From: Ruminococcus sp. UBA7013
GTDB lineage: Bacteria; Bacillota; Clostridia; Oscillospirales; Ruminococcaceae
Direction: 5' to 3'
Assembly: GCA_002449585.1 (NCBI GenBank)
Contig: DJXD01000053.1
Coordinates: forward strand, 49,230 to 113,229
Length of the DNA: 64,000 nt
Below the pieces are notes generated by a model. It ran no database searches. It was not told the DNA's origin and was given only the letters and a program-made list of their open reading frames with translations. Position numbers and translations under genes: made by a program. Below are positions 16,931-25,330 of the stretch, piece by piece (the stretch's first letter is position 1; each line of letters opens with the position of its first letter).

Positions 16931-18580
16931 ATGAACGGAAAGCTTTTGAAAGAAGCCATTTGCAGTGCGGCTGTCGTGATTGAACAGAATCGCAAAGCAA
17001 TTGATGAATTAAATGTATATCCTGTTCCGGATGGAGATACCGGGACAAATATGTCTATGACAATGGCATCCGCCAGACGAGAACTCAGCGTTCTCCCTGA
17101 TAATATCACCGCCGGAGAAGTCGCCGAAAAAGCCGCCTCCGCCATGCTACGTGGTGCAAGAGGAAATTCCGGCGTGATCCTGTCACTGTTGTTCCGTGGT
17201 TTTGCCAAAGGAATCGCCGAAATGGAAGAAATTCAGGGGGAAGATATTGCTAATGCCATTGAGATTGGCGTACAGGCAGCTTATAAATCTGTGATGAAAC
17301 CCACAGAAGGAACGATTTTAACAGTTGCCAAAAAGGCCGCAGAACAGGCACAGCTTACAGCAAGAGAAAATCATGATCCGGTTGCCGTCTGGGAGGAAAT
17401 CTGCAAAACTGCCGCAGATGCCCTTGAAAAAACTCCCGAACAATTGCCGATTCTTAAAAAAGCCGGCGTTGTCGATGCTGGTGGAAAAGGCCTGGTTACT
17501 ATTTTTGAAGCAATGCTTGCTGTATTTCATGGGCAAGCCCCTGCTGAACCTCAGGAAGAAATCAGAAAACCTGTTGAAACTATCGCTATCGGGCGTGTAG
17601 ATCTGGAAGAAGAAATTAGATTTACTTATTGTACGGAATTTATGGTTCAGAAAAAGAAAGATTGCCCTGATGCATTTAAACTCCGTGCTTATCTTGAAAC
17701 GATCGGTGACTGTGTTGTAGTAGTGGATGATGATGAAATTATTAAAGTCCATGTACATACAGATAATCCCGGCATGGCTCTCCAGAAAGGTCTGGAATTT
17801 GGCCAGTTTGTGAATGAGCCAAAGCCTAAAATTGAAAATATGCGCATTCAACACGCTGGGAGAGTCCGTGCCGCTCAGAATGCCGCTCATGATGAAACCT
17901 ATGTCAGAGCAGAACCAGAAAAGAAATTTGGCTTTGTTGCCGTTGCCGCCGGTGCAGGATTGGAAAGTGCTTTCCGGGAACTCGGTGCGGATTGCGTTGT
18001 CCGTGGTGGCCAAACCATGAATCCATCAACAGAGGATATTTTAAAAGCAATTCATGCTACTCCAGCTAAAAATGTTTTCGTCCTGCCAAATAATAAAAAT
18101 ATTATTATGGCCGCTGAACAGGCTGTTGCTCTTGCTGATAGAAATGTTTGTGTCCTCCAGACAAGAACCATTCCGCAGGGTCTCTCTGCTATGATGGCTT
18201 TTGATGAAGCTCTGGACGCAGAAGGGAATAGAATCGCCATGACAAGAGCATTTGAACAGGTTTCTACAGGTCTGTTGACATTTGCCGCACGGGATTCTGA
18301 AATTGATGGCCATCCTATCCGCAAAGGTGAAGTGCTCGCATTGGATAATGGCAAATTAGCATTTACAGATAAAGATCTGAATCATGCGGCCTATAAGCTG
18401 ACTAAAAAAATTATCAATAATGAAACCGGTTTTCTCACTGTGACTTATGGGGAAAATGTCAATGAAGAAACAGCAGATCAGCTATATCATAAATTACAGG
18501 ATAAATTTGGCGATAAAATGGAGGTCATGCTGATGAATGGCGGCCAGCCTGTCTATTATTACATGATCGCAGCAGAATGA
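16931..18580 (+). CDS. fakA: DAK2 domain fatty acid kinase FakA-like protein (YloV)
   Basis: A 549-residue protein with an N-terminal DAK2 (dihydroxyacetone-kinase-like) domain carrying the ATP/Mg motif PVPDGDTGTNM near residue 38 and RGARGNSGVILS near residue 80. A central domain and a C-terminal EDD-like domain follow. FakA phosphorylates exogenous fatty acids delivered by FakB proteins, feeding PlsX/PlsY phospholipid synthesis; no fakB is visible in the window. It starts 17 nt after asp23, and its stop overlaps the recG start (ATGA), so the three genes form an operon. Confidence 0.92.
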   Translation: MNGKLLKEAICSAAVVIEQNRKAIDELNVYPVPDGDTGTNMSMTMASARRELSVLPDNITAGEVAEKAASAMLRGARGNSGVILSLLFRGFAKGIAEMEEIQGEDIANAIEIGVQAAYKSVMKPTEGTILTVAKKAAEQAQLTARENHDPVAVWEEICKTAADALEKTPEQLPILKKAGVVDAGGKGLVTIFEAMLAVFHGQAPAEPQEEIRKPVETIAIGRVDLEEEIRFTYCTEFMVQKKKDCPDAFKLRAYLETIGDCVVVVDDDEIIKVHVHTDNPGMALQKGLEFGQFVNEPKPKIENMRIQHAGRVRAAQNAAHDETYVRAEPEKKFGFVAVAAGAGLESAFRELGADCVVRGGQTMNPSTEDILKAIHATPAKNVFVLPNNKNIIMAAEQAVALADRNVCVLQTRTIPQGLSAMMAFDEALDAEGNRIAMTRAFEQVSTGLLTFAARDSEIDGHPIRKGEVLALDNGKLAFTDKDLNHAAYKLTKKIINNETGFLTVTYGENVNEETADQLYHKLQDKFGDKMEVMLMNGGQPVYYYMIAAE

Positions 18581-20628
18581 TGACAGAAGCATTATTCCAG
18601 CCAATTGAAACTTTGCCCGGCATCAGTAAAAAAAGAGCCGGGCTTTATCATAAAATTGGCATTATGACAATTTATGATCTGCTGTATTACCTGCCAAGAG
18701 ATTATAAAGATTATCGTGAGCCTGTTGCCGTCCGTGAAGCTGTGCCGGATCAGATCAATGTGATTCAAGTCATGATTAAAAATAAGAAAAATATGATTTA
18801 TACTCGATCAGGAACACAGCTCTTTTTAGCAGATGCAGAAGATAATGAAAAAACACCCGTCGGCATTGTGATTTTTAATCAGAGATTTGTGTTTCAGTCT
18901 CTTGTGCCCGGAGAATGCTATATCATGTGCGGCAGAATGATCTATCAACAGAAAGAGCATCGATTTGTAATACAGAATCCTCAGATTTTGAAAGATGCAG
19001 AAATCCCGATTGAAGCTATTTATCCCCAAATCAGCGGCCTGACAAGTGCCATGATCCGGACAAATATCAAGGCATGTTTATCTATTCTGGATGAATCCGG
19101 CTTTGAAACGCTTCCTGAAACAATCCGGGCGGCCTGTCAGCTGATGCCGCTTATAAAAGCATTTCATGTGATGCATCAGCCTGAAACACTCGAAGAAATA
19201 GAAGAAGCTCGCCGCCGCCTTGCATTTGAGGAAATGCTCCGTCTGCAATGTGGCTTGCATGTGCTGAAATATCAATCAAAAACACAGTGCAGATATAGAA
19301 TGCAGGATGTGGCTATGAAGCCATTCTATGATAGCTTGCCCTTTTCCCTGACAACCGCACAGCAAAAAGCCGTGCAGGAAATTCTCATGGATCTCAAAGC
19401 AGACAAGCCGATGAATCGACTTTTGCAGGGCGATGTCGGAAGCGGAAAAACTGCTGTTGCGGCGGCCGCCTGTTATTTCTGTATCCAGAATAATTATCAA
19501 TGTATCCTGATGGCTCCGACTGAGATTCTTGCGGAACAGCATTTCCAGACATTGTGTGATTTTCTCCATCCCCTCGGCATTTCTGTCACTCTCCTCACTG
19601 GATCATTGAAGGCAAAAGAAAAAAAAGAAAGATATGCCGCTATTGCAGATGGCTCTGTCAAGATGATTGTCGGCACACATGCCGTATTCCAGAAAGCTGT
19701 GATTTATCAAAATCCGGGGCTTGTCATCACAGATGAACAACATCGCTTTGGCGTTGCCCAAAGAGCCGCCTTGGCTGAAAAAGGCAATACTCCACATAAA
19801 TTAGTCATGTCTGCCACCCCTATCCCCCGAACACTCGCCCTCATGGTGTATGGTGATCTGGATGTTTCCGTGATTGATGTCATGCCAAATGGCCGCCTTC
19901 CTATCAAAACATATGCCGTGACAGGCGGTTATCGTCAAAGAGTTTTGCGCTTTATGATGCAAGAGCTGAAACAAGGCCATCAGGCTTATATCGTATGTCC
20001 TGCAATTGATGAAAATCAGGCTTCAGAGCTGAAATCTGTTACAGCTTATGCAGATCAGATCCGGGAACAGCTTTTATCTGACTGGCAAATTGATATTCTG
20101 CATGGCCAGATGTCCCCTCAGGAAAAAGAGCTGTCTATGCAGAAATTCCGGAATCATGAGACAGATGTGCTGATCTGTACAACTGTGGTAGAAGTCGGCG
20201 TAGATGTGCCAAATGCTACGATCATGATTATTGAAGATGCTGAAAGATTCGGCTTATCACAATTGCATCAGCTTCGGGGACGTGTGGGACGTGGACAGGC
20301 ACAAAGCTATTGCATCTTGATCACAGAACATGCCACGCAAGAAGCCAAAGAACGGCTTCGACTTCTCAGCAATACAACAAATGGCTTTCAAGTAGCAGAA
20401 GCTGATCTTAAATTAAGAGGCCCAGGCGATTTTTTCGGCAATATACAGCATGGCCTGCCGCCCCTCAAACTTGCCCCCATGACAGATACTGTTATGCTGC
20501 ATGAAGTGTTTTCTGCTGTGAATCAGCTGCTTTCTGATGATCCTGCTCTCCAAAAGCCAGAACATGCCGCATTGTATGCAGAAATTTTATCTATGTTCCA
20601 GAAACAGGGAATCACAGAGCTGCATTGA
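18577..20628 (+). CDS. recG: ATP-dependent DNA helicase RecG
   Basis: RecG is a monomeric superfamily 2 translocase that reverses stalled forks and unwinds recombination intermediates. The 683-residue length is typical. The N-terminal wedge/OB region (1 to about 240) starts with LPGISKKRAGLYHKIG. The helicase core has Walker A in QGDVGSGKTAVA, a DEQHRFGV (DExH) box, SATPIPRTLAL, and the TRG motif region with RGRVGRGQ near residue 566. The ATG overlaps the fakA stop, which implies translational coupling. Confidence 0.97.
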   Translation: MMTEALFQPIETLPGISKKRAGLYHKIGIMTIYDLLYYLPRDYKDYREPVAVREAVPDQINVIQVMIKNKKNMIYTRSGTQLFLADAEDNEKTPVGIVIFNQRFVFQSLVPGECYIMCGRMIYQQKEHRFVIQNPQILKDAEIPIEAIYPQISGLTSAMIRTNIKACLSILDESGFETLPETIRAACQLMPLIKAFHVMHQPETLEEIEEARRRLAFEEMLRLQCGLHVLKYQSKTQCRYRMQDVAMKPFYDSLPFSLTTAQQKAVQEILMDLKADKPMNRLLQGDVGSGKTAVAAAACYFCIQNNYQCILMAPTEILAEQHFQTLCDFLHPLGISVTLLTGSLKAKEKKERYAAIADGSVKMIVGTHAVFQKAVIYQNPGLVITDEQHRFGVAQRAALAEKGNTPHKLVMSATPIPRTLALMVYGDLDVSVIDVMPNGRLPIKTYAVTGGYRQRVLRFMMQELKQGHQAYIVCPAIDENQASELKSVTAYADQIREQLLSDWQIDILHGQMSPQEKELSMQKFRNHETDVLICTTVVEVGVDVPNATIMIIEDAERFGLSQLHQLRGRVGRGQAQSYCILITEHATQEAKERLRLLSNTTNGFQVAEADLKLRGPGDFFGNIQHGLPPLKLAPMTDTVMLHEVFSAVNQLLSDDPALQKPEHAALYAEILSMFQKQGITELH

Positions 20629-20630
20629 TA

Positions 20631-20698
20631 AAATCGGATAAAATTCAACAGAATTTGCATCTTGATTTTGTATTCTGTTACAAATCCGGATTTTTTTG
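20631..20698 (+). terminator. Probable terminator of the asp23-fakA-recG operon
   Basis: A long irregular hairpin pairs AACAGAAT (20647-20654) with ATTCTGTT (20672-20679), extended outside by AAATCGGAT with ATCCGGATTT (one bulge), and ends in seven T. Confidence 0.65.
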
Positions 20699-20708
20699 AA
20701 AAAATCTA

Positions 20709-20737
20709 TTGACAAATCGGACAAGTTGTGATATACT
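20709..20737 (+). promoter_or_regulatory. Promoter of the tRNA cluster
   Basis: Consensus TTGACA (20709-20714), 17 bp, TATACT (20732-20737) with an extended -10 TGA. It starts about 40 nt upstream of tRNA-Val. Confidence 0.85.
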
Positions 20738-20783
20738 AAAATAGTCGCAAGGATGAAAAACAAAAAATTGCGATAGCGACTAT

Positions 20784-20856
20784 GGGAGCTTAGCTCAGCT
20801 GGGAGAGCATCTGCCTTACAAGCAGAGGGTCACAGGTTCGAGCCCTGTAGCTCCCA
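20784..20856 (+). tRNA. tRNA-Val (anticodon TAC)
   Basis: A complete cloverleaf of 73 nt. Acceptor GGGAGCT pairs with AGCTCCC. The anticodon stem TCTGC/GCAGA encloses CTTACAA (anticodon TAC), and the T-loop is GGTTCGAGCC. The discriminator is A. CCA is not encoded. Confidence 0.97.
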
Positions 20857-20865
20857 CTTAAAAAT

Positions 20866-20939
20866 GGCCTGGTAGTTCAGTTGGTTAGAACGCCGCCCTG
20901 TCACGGCGGAGGTCGTGAGTTCGAGTCTCATCCAGGTCG
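20866..20939 (+). tRNA. tRNA-Asp (anticodon GTC)
   Basis: 74 nt. Acceptor GGCCTGG pairs with CCAGGTC (one G-U). The anticodon stem CCGCC/GGCGG encloses CTGTCAC (anticodon GTC), with T-loop GTTCGAG and discriminator G, as expected for tRNA-Asp. CCA is not encoded. It starts nine nt after tRNA-Val. Confidence 0.97.
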
Positions 20940-20945
20940 TCAAAT

Positions 20946-21021
20946 GCGGATTTAGCTCATCTGGTAGAGCGCCACCTTGCCAAGGTGGAGGTAGCGAGTT
21001 CGAGCCTCGTAATCCGCTCCA
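20946..21021 (+). tRNA. tRNA-Gly (anticodon GCC)
   Basis: Acceptor GCGGATT pairs with AATCCGC. The anticodon stem CCACC/GGTGG encloses TTGCCAA (anticodon GCC). Discriminator T is followed by an encoded CCA, so the gene body ends at 21018 and the CCA at 21021. Confidence 0.97.
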
Positions 21022-21029
21022 TTTTTTTA

Positions 21030-21103
21030 GGTGTCATAGCCAAGTGGTAAGGCGTTGGTCTGCAACACCATGATCCCCGGTTCAAATCCGGGTGACACCT
21101 CCA
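21030..21103 (+). tRNA. tRNA-Cys (anticodon GCA)
   Basis: Acceptor GGTGTCA pairs with TGACACC. The anticodon loop CTGCAAC gives GCA (Cys). The D-arm is short (AGTGGTAA), as in other bacterial tRNA-Cys. Discriminator T is followed by an encoded CCA. Last gene of the four-tRNA transcript. Confidence 0.95.
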
Positions 21104-21104
21104 T

Positions 21105-21141
21105 GAAAAAGCTCCGGTATGAAAATATCGGAGCTTTTGTT
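21105..21141 (+). terminator. Terminator of the tRNA cluster
   Basis: AAAAGCTCCG pairs with CGGAGCTTTT, continued inward by GTAT with ATAT to a GAAA tetraloop, immediately after tRNA-Cys. Confidence 0.9.
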
Positions 21142-21239
21142 ATATATTGTCAAATGCAATATTTATAGTAGAAAGCACTAGAATCAAAGCTATTTTACAG
21201 ATCAAATTTATGCAAAAAAGAGAAAATGATATTTTTATG

Positions 21240-21268
21240 TTGTGATGATTGGAAATTCCTGCTATAAT
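21240..21268 (+). promoter_or_regulatory. Promoter of the cohesin/dockerin gene at 21299
   Basis: TTGTGA (21240-21245), 17 bp, TATAAT (21263-21268) with an extended TGC. Its position rules out the upstream in-frame start at 21242. Confidence 0.7.
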
Positions 21269-21298
21269 AAAATCATGGATATTCTAAGGAGGGTTTTT

Positions 21299-22072
21299 AT
21301 GCATATTAAAAAATTTTCAGCAATGTTGGCTTCTTTGATGCTATTGTCATGCTTTCCGGCAACAATGAACGCTTCTGCAAATGATGCTGTCATAGATACA
21401 GAAGGGGCTGTAGCAATCGCCATTGAACAAAAATCTGTCACTCTGGAAGAGCTGAGGAATCAAAATTATCAAGTTCCTGTTTTTGTCAAGATGATGGAAA
21501 ATCCCGGTATCAATGCTATGGAATTCGGTGTTGATGTTGATGAAAGATGTTCTTATCAGATTATAAATGATAATGATGAGGCATATGAACTAGGAAATGC
21601 TTTTTTAAATATAAGTATGGTATACAGCAGCCGGGGAAATTTTACATGGTCTGTGTGGGGGTCATCCTCTATCCAGAAAAAAACAGGCATTAATTTATTG
21701 ATGGTATTGGTCACTGTGCCAGAAACGGCTTCTGCTGGTGATCTGTTTACAGTTACATATCAGCCGAATAATGCACAGGGTGGAAAACATATTTATAGAA
21801 ACAGTGCAACCCGTGCCAATTTTACAGATATTAGCTGGACGGATGGCGGTGTGCAGATTGTAGATTCTGAAACACTCAGACAAGGAGATCTAAATGGAGA
21901 TGATCAGATCAATATCATGGATGTGATTTTGATCAATAAGGCTATTTATGGCAAGGCAGACTTGACACCAGCACAGATGAAAGCGGCGGATATTAATGGA
22001 GATGGCAAACCAGATGCCAATGATACGCTCATGGTCATGAAATATATTATTAAGCTGATTGATACGCTGTAA
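21299..22072 (+). CDS. Secreted cohesin-like plus dockerin protein (monovalent adaptor scaffoldin candidate)
   Basis: The 257-residue protein has a Sec signal peptide (about 1-27, basic MHIKK then a hydrophobic run ending in NASA). Residues about 35-190 form a beta-rich domain with cohesin-like features: VPVFVKMMENPGINAMEFGV resembles the first cohesin strands, and a later LLMVLVTVPETASAGDLF resembles the growth-of-order strand pair. Residues about 193-257 are a dockerin with two calcium loops (DLNGDDQINIMD, DINGDGKPDAND) and the NKAIYGKADLT helix. A cohesin plus a dockerin would make it a ScaC-like adaptor that alters binding specificity. The dockerin is certain, the cohesin probable. Start chosen from AAGGAGGG. 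Confidence 0.85.
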   Translation: MHIKKFSAMLASLMLLSCFPATMNASANDAVIDTEGAVAIAIEQKSVTLEELRNQNYQVPVFVKMMENPGINAMEFGVDVDERCSYQIINDNDEAYELGNAFLNISMVYSSRGNFTWSVWGSSSIQKKTGINLLMVLVTVPETASAGDLFTVTYQPNNAQGGKHIYRNSATRANFTDISWTDGGVQIVDSETLRQGDLNGDDQINIMDVILINKAIYGKADLTPAQMKAADINGDGKPDANDTLMVMKYIIKLIDTL

Positions 22073-22077
22073 ATAAG

Positions 22078-22103
22078 AAAAGCCCGGGATTGCCGGGCTT
22101 ATT
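22078..22103 (+). terminator. Bidirectional terminator between the 21299 gene and ddh
   Basis: AGCCCGG pairs with CCGGGCT around GATTG, lying between two convergent genes; the minus strand has the better T run. Confidence 0.8.
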
Positions 22104-22110
22104 GTGATTA

Positions 22111-23100
22111 TTAGAGCATTTTTGCACGGAGTTCTTCGGGAGAAAGCGGCGACAGATAGCCAGGTGCAATATCAAAAGCAGTTTTACAGCCTTCTGCGCC
22201 TTCTGCTTTCAGGCGTGTGAGGGCTCTTGCGTAGGCGATCAGAACAGAAGCCGTAAATTCTGGATTGGATTCCAGTTTCAGAGAATATTCAATTGTCTGA
22301 TTGGTGGCAGCATCTGCGCCGGTTTTGCCGGAACGGATGACAAAGCCGCCATGTGGGAGCGTGGTATGATTGGCATTAAATTCTTCTTCGCTGATGAAAT
22401 TCACAGTAGTATTATATTCATCAAAATAATTTTTCATATTTTTGATTTCAGATTCAATTTTTGCCTTGTCTGCGCCTTCTTCAGCGACGATATAGCAAAC
22501 ACGTTCATGTTTTTCACGGGTAGACAGTTCCGGCTGTGAACCGCTTCTGACGGCTTCGATTGCGGAAGGGATCGGGCAAGTATACTGAATTCCTTTTTTT
22601 ACGCCTTCTACACGGCGGATTGCATCAGAATGACCTTGGCTGACACCTTTTCCCCAGAATGTATATGTTTTGCCATTGGGCAGGATAGATTCTGCATAAA
22701 CTCTATTCAGAGAAAACAGACCGGGATCCCAGCCGAGGGAAATCATGGCCAGATGATGATTTTCTTTTGCAGCTTTATCGACATTAGCGAAATGCTCCGG
22801 AATACGGGCATGTGTATCAAAGCTATCAATGACGTTGAAATATTTGGCAAGTGCCGGGGTTTGTGTCGGGAGATCTGTTGCACTGCCGCCACAGATGATT
22901 AAGACATCGATTTCATTCTGATGTTTTTCGGCATCTTCCAGACGATAAACAGGGACATGATCTGTCAGGAGTTGGACAGAGGCAGGATCACGGCGAGTGA
23001 ATACGCTAACAAGCTCTGTATCCGGATTCTGTCTGATGGCGAGTTCTACGCCTTTGCCGAGGTTGCCATAACCGGCAATTGCAATTCTGATATTGCTCAT
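22111..23100 (-). CDS. ddh: meso-Diaminopimelate D-dehydrogenase
   Basis: Ddh makes meso-DAP in one NADPH-dependent step from tetrahydrodipicolinate and ammonia, supplying lysine and the peptidoglycan cross-link. The 329-residue length matches the family. Residues 1-15 are the Rossmann motif (IRIAIAGYGNLGKG), followed by VSVFTRRDP, CGGSATDLP, DSFDTHARIP and the substrate-binding SLGWDPGLFS, GKGVSQGHSDA and TLPHGGFVIRSG blocks. ATG follows GAGG by eight bases. It appears monocistronic. Confidence 0.96.
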   Translation of the reverse strand: MSNIRIAIAGYGNLGKGVELAIRQNPDTELVSVFTRRDPASVQLLTDHVPVYRLEDAEKHQNEIDVLIICGGSATDLPTQTPALAKYFNVIDSFDTHARIPEHFANVDKAAKENHHLAMISLGWDPGLFSLNRVYAESILPNGKTYTFWGKGVSQGHSDAIRRVEGVKKGIQYTCPIPSAIEAVRSGSQPELSTREKHERVCYIVAEEGADKAKIESEIKNMKNYFDEYNTTVNFISEEEFNANHTTLPHGGFVIRSGKTGADAATNQTIEYSLKLESNPEFTASVLIAYARALTRLKAEGAEGCKTAFDIAPGYLSPLSPEELRAKML

Positions 23101-23144
23101 GGGAAAAACCTCACTTTACTTTGAAAAATTAAGTTTACCTGAAT

Positions 23145-23173
23145 ATTATAACATAGTTTCTGAATTTTGTAAA
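23145..23173 (-). promoter_or_regulatory. Promoter of ddh
   Basis: On the minus strand, TTTACA (23173-23168), 17 bp, TATAAT (23150-23145). The rest of the 294-bp gap up to 23394 holds the divergent xylanase promoter and nothing else recognisable. Confidence 0.7.
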
Positions 23174-23328
23174 GAAAAAATATAAAATTTTTCAAAAAAG
23201 AAAGCAGGAAGCCGGATTTGATTAAGATTTTTCTGTCAATTTCATGAATACATTTGTTTATTGCAGAAAGACAATGTTGGCCAGGCTTACAAATTAGATA
23301 TTACAATATGTAAATTTTACAGAAACTA

Positions 23329-23358
23329 TTGACAAATGAGCGTAAAATATGATAAAAT
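23329..23358 (+). promoter_or_regulatory. Promoter of the GH10 xylanase gene
   Basis: Consensus TTGACA (23329-23334), 18 bp, TAAAAT (23353-23358). The 13 bases at 23348-23360 recur identically in the pckG promoter. Confidence 0.65.
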
Positions 23359-23394
23359 AAAAATATCAAGTATTTTCCTGAGGAGGATTTATGC

Positions 23395-25287
23395 ATGAAA
23401 AAAGTAATTTATAAGCGGATGTTGGCCGGACTTCTGGCATTTGGCTGTGGGGTGGGATCTTTGCCCCTGATGGCGGTCAATGCTGAGGAAGCTGTGATTT
23501 ATGCATCAGATTTTGAAGATGGCGACGCATCTGCCTGGACAAACAGAGGCGACAGAGATACAACAGTATTATCTGTAAATTCTGATAATGCTGTTAGCGG
23601 TTCTAAAGCGCTGTGCGCAAGCGGACGCTCGAAATCATGGAATGGCCCTGCTTTTCAGCTGGATGATAAGTGCAAGCCGGGTACAGTTTATCTTGTCAGT
23701 GCGCAGGCCATGGGACAGTATTATACCAGCGTAACTGTCAGCTTTCAGTATACGGATATCAATGGCGAACAGCATTATGAAAATCTGGTCAATCTCAATG
23801 GCAGCGGATGGCAGTCTTTTTCTGATCTGAAAGTTAGCTTTACAGAAGAAATGAAAGACGTTTTTGTGTATTTCGAAGGCGGTTCGGATAATATTTATAT
23901 TGATGATTTTGAACTCAAAGAAGCACCTGTATATCATCCACAGACGGATATTGTTTCCCTGAAAGATGCTTATAGTCAATATTTCAAGATCGGAACGGCA
24001 GTGACAACCAAAGAACTTGCACCAGCTTCTACACAAGAATTGATTCTGAAGCATTTCAACAGCATCACGCCCGGTAATGAAATGAAACCGGATGCGATTC
24101 TTGATAAAAATGCTTGCCTTGCAATGGCAGAATCCGGGGATGATGAAAATCCTCAAGTAAATCTTGCAAGTGCAAAGTCGATTCTGAATTTTGCACGGGA
24201 TCATAAAATTCCTGTCAGAGGACATGTCCTGATCTGGCATCAGCAGACACCAACATGGTTTTTTAAAGAAAATTATGATGAAAATGCAGACTGGGTTTCA
24301 AAAGAAAAAATGCTCGTCCGCATGGAGAATTATATCAAGAATGTATTTGCAGCTGTACAGGAAGAATATCCGGATGTTGATTTCTATGCATGGGATGTTG
24401 TAAATGAGTGCTGGCTCGATGATGGAAGCGCACGGCAGCCCGGTTCACAGGAAGAAGGCTCTGCAAAATCGCCATGGGTGCAGATCTTTGGGGATAATTC
24501 TTTTATTAAGCCTGCTTTTGAATTTGCTAAAAAATATGCTCCGGAAGGCTGTAAGTTATATTATAATGATTTCAATGAATACATGCCCGGCAAAACCCCC
24601 GCAATTGTGAAAATGGTAGAAGAAATTAATGCAGATGGACATTATATTGATGGCATCGGTATGCAGTCCCACCTTGGCACAGATCTGTTCCCGGCGGTCA
24701 GCCTGTATAAAAAGACGCTGAAAGCATTCAGTGAAACCGGACTAGATATTCAGGTGACAGAACTGGATCACATGATCAGCGGTACAGATAAATTTGAAGA
24801 ACAGGCGCAGTATTATTCTGATATTATGGATGCGATTATGGAATATCAGGATCATATTTCAGCTGTTGTCTTCTGGGGAACGACAGATGATCAAAGCTGG
24901 AGAGCTTCCAAATATCCGCTTTTGTTCAATGAGGATTATACCGCAAAGCCGGCATTTTATTCCATCGTTGATGGTCTGGAAATTCCCGATACTTCTGAGG
25001 AAACAACAGAACCCTCGACAGAAGAAACAACCCCGGATACAACCCAGGAAACAACAGATTCTGAAACGCTCATCCCTGGTGATGTGAATGGGGACGGAAC
25101 GGCAAATATTATGGATGTCATTCTGCTGAATAAGGCCATTTATGGAAAAGCAGATCTGAATGATGAACAGCTGAAAGCTGGCGATCTGAATAAAAACGGA
25201 AAGCCGGATGCGACAGATTCTCTCAATATCATGAAGCTGATTGTTAAATTAATCACTGTAGAAGATTTACAAAATCTTGCTGAATAA
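23395..25287 (+). CDS. Cellulosomal endo-1,4-beta-xylanase (CBM22-GH10-dockerin)
   Basis: A secreted 630-residue enzyme. Signal peptide about 1-31; CBM22 xylan-binding module about 32-180 (ASDFEDGDASAWTNRG, IYIDDFELKE); GH10 catalytic domain about 188-525; a Thr/Glu/Pro linker about 535-560; dockerin about 560-628 with calcium loops DVNGDGTANIMD and DLNKNGKPDATD. GH10 motifs are TPGNEMKPDAI, GHVLIWHQQTPTWF, acid/base Glu338 in WDVVNECW, GIGMQSHLG, nucleophile Glu456 in VTELDH, and VVFWGTTDDQSWR. It retains cleavage of beta-1,4-xylan and should dock into the cellulosome through its dockerin. The ATG at 23395 has AGGAGG eight bases upstream; an out-of-frame ATG at 23391 gives a five-residue peptide. 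Confidence 0.96.
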   Translation: MKKVIYKRMLAGLLAFGCGVGSLPLMAVNAEEAVIYASDFEDGDASAWTNRGDRDTTVLSVNSDNAVSGSKALCASGRSKSWNGPAFQLDDKCKPGTVYLVSAQAMGQYYTSVTVSFQYTDINGEQHYENLVNLNGSGWQSFSDLKVSFTEEMKDVFVYFEGGSDNIYIDDFELKEAPVYHPQTDIVSLKDAYSQYFKIGTAVTTKELAPASTQELILKHFNSITPGNEMKPDAILDKNACLAMAESGDDENPQVNLASAKSILNFARDHKIPVRGHVLIWHQQTPTWFFKENYDENADWVSKEKMLVRMENYIKNVFAAVQEEYPDVDFYAWDVVNECWLDDGSARQPGSQEEGSAKSPWVQIFGDNSFIKPAFEFAKKYAPEGCKLYYNDFNEYMPGKTPAIVKMVEEINADGHYIDGIGMQSHLGTDLFPAVSLYKKTLKAFSETGLDIQVTELDHMISGTDKFEEQAQYYSDIMDAIMEYQDHISAVVFWGTTDDQSWRASKYPLLFNEDYTAKPAFYSIVDGLEIPDTSEETTEPSTEETTPDTTQETTDSETLIPGDVNGDGTANIMDVILLNKAIYGKADLNDEQLKAGDLNKNGKPDATDSLNIMKLIVKLITVEDLQNLAE

Positions 25288-25294
25288 TCAAAAT

Positions 25295-25330
25295 CACCGC
25301 TGTACAGAACAACTGCACAGCGGTTTTTTT
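25295..25330 (+). terminator. Terminator after the xylanase gene
   Basis: ACCGCTGT pairs with ACAGCGGT (25317-25324), then seven T. It overlaps the end of the convergent coaBC. Confidence 0.88.

Noticed and set aside
20784..21103. tRNA cluster as an integration hot spot
   Set aside because: No integrase, direct repeat of a tRNA 3' end or foreign-looking genes lie on either side.
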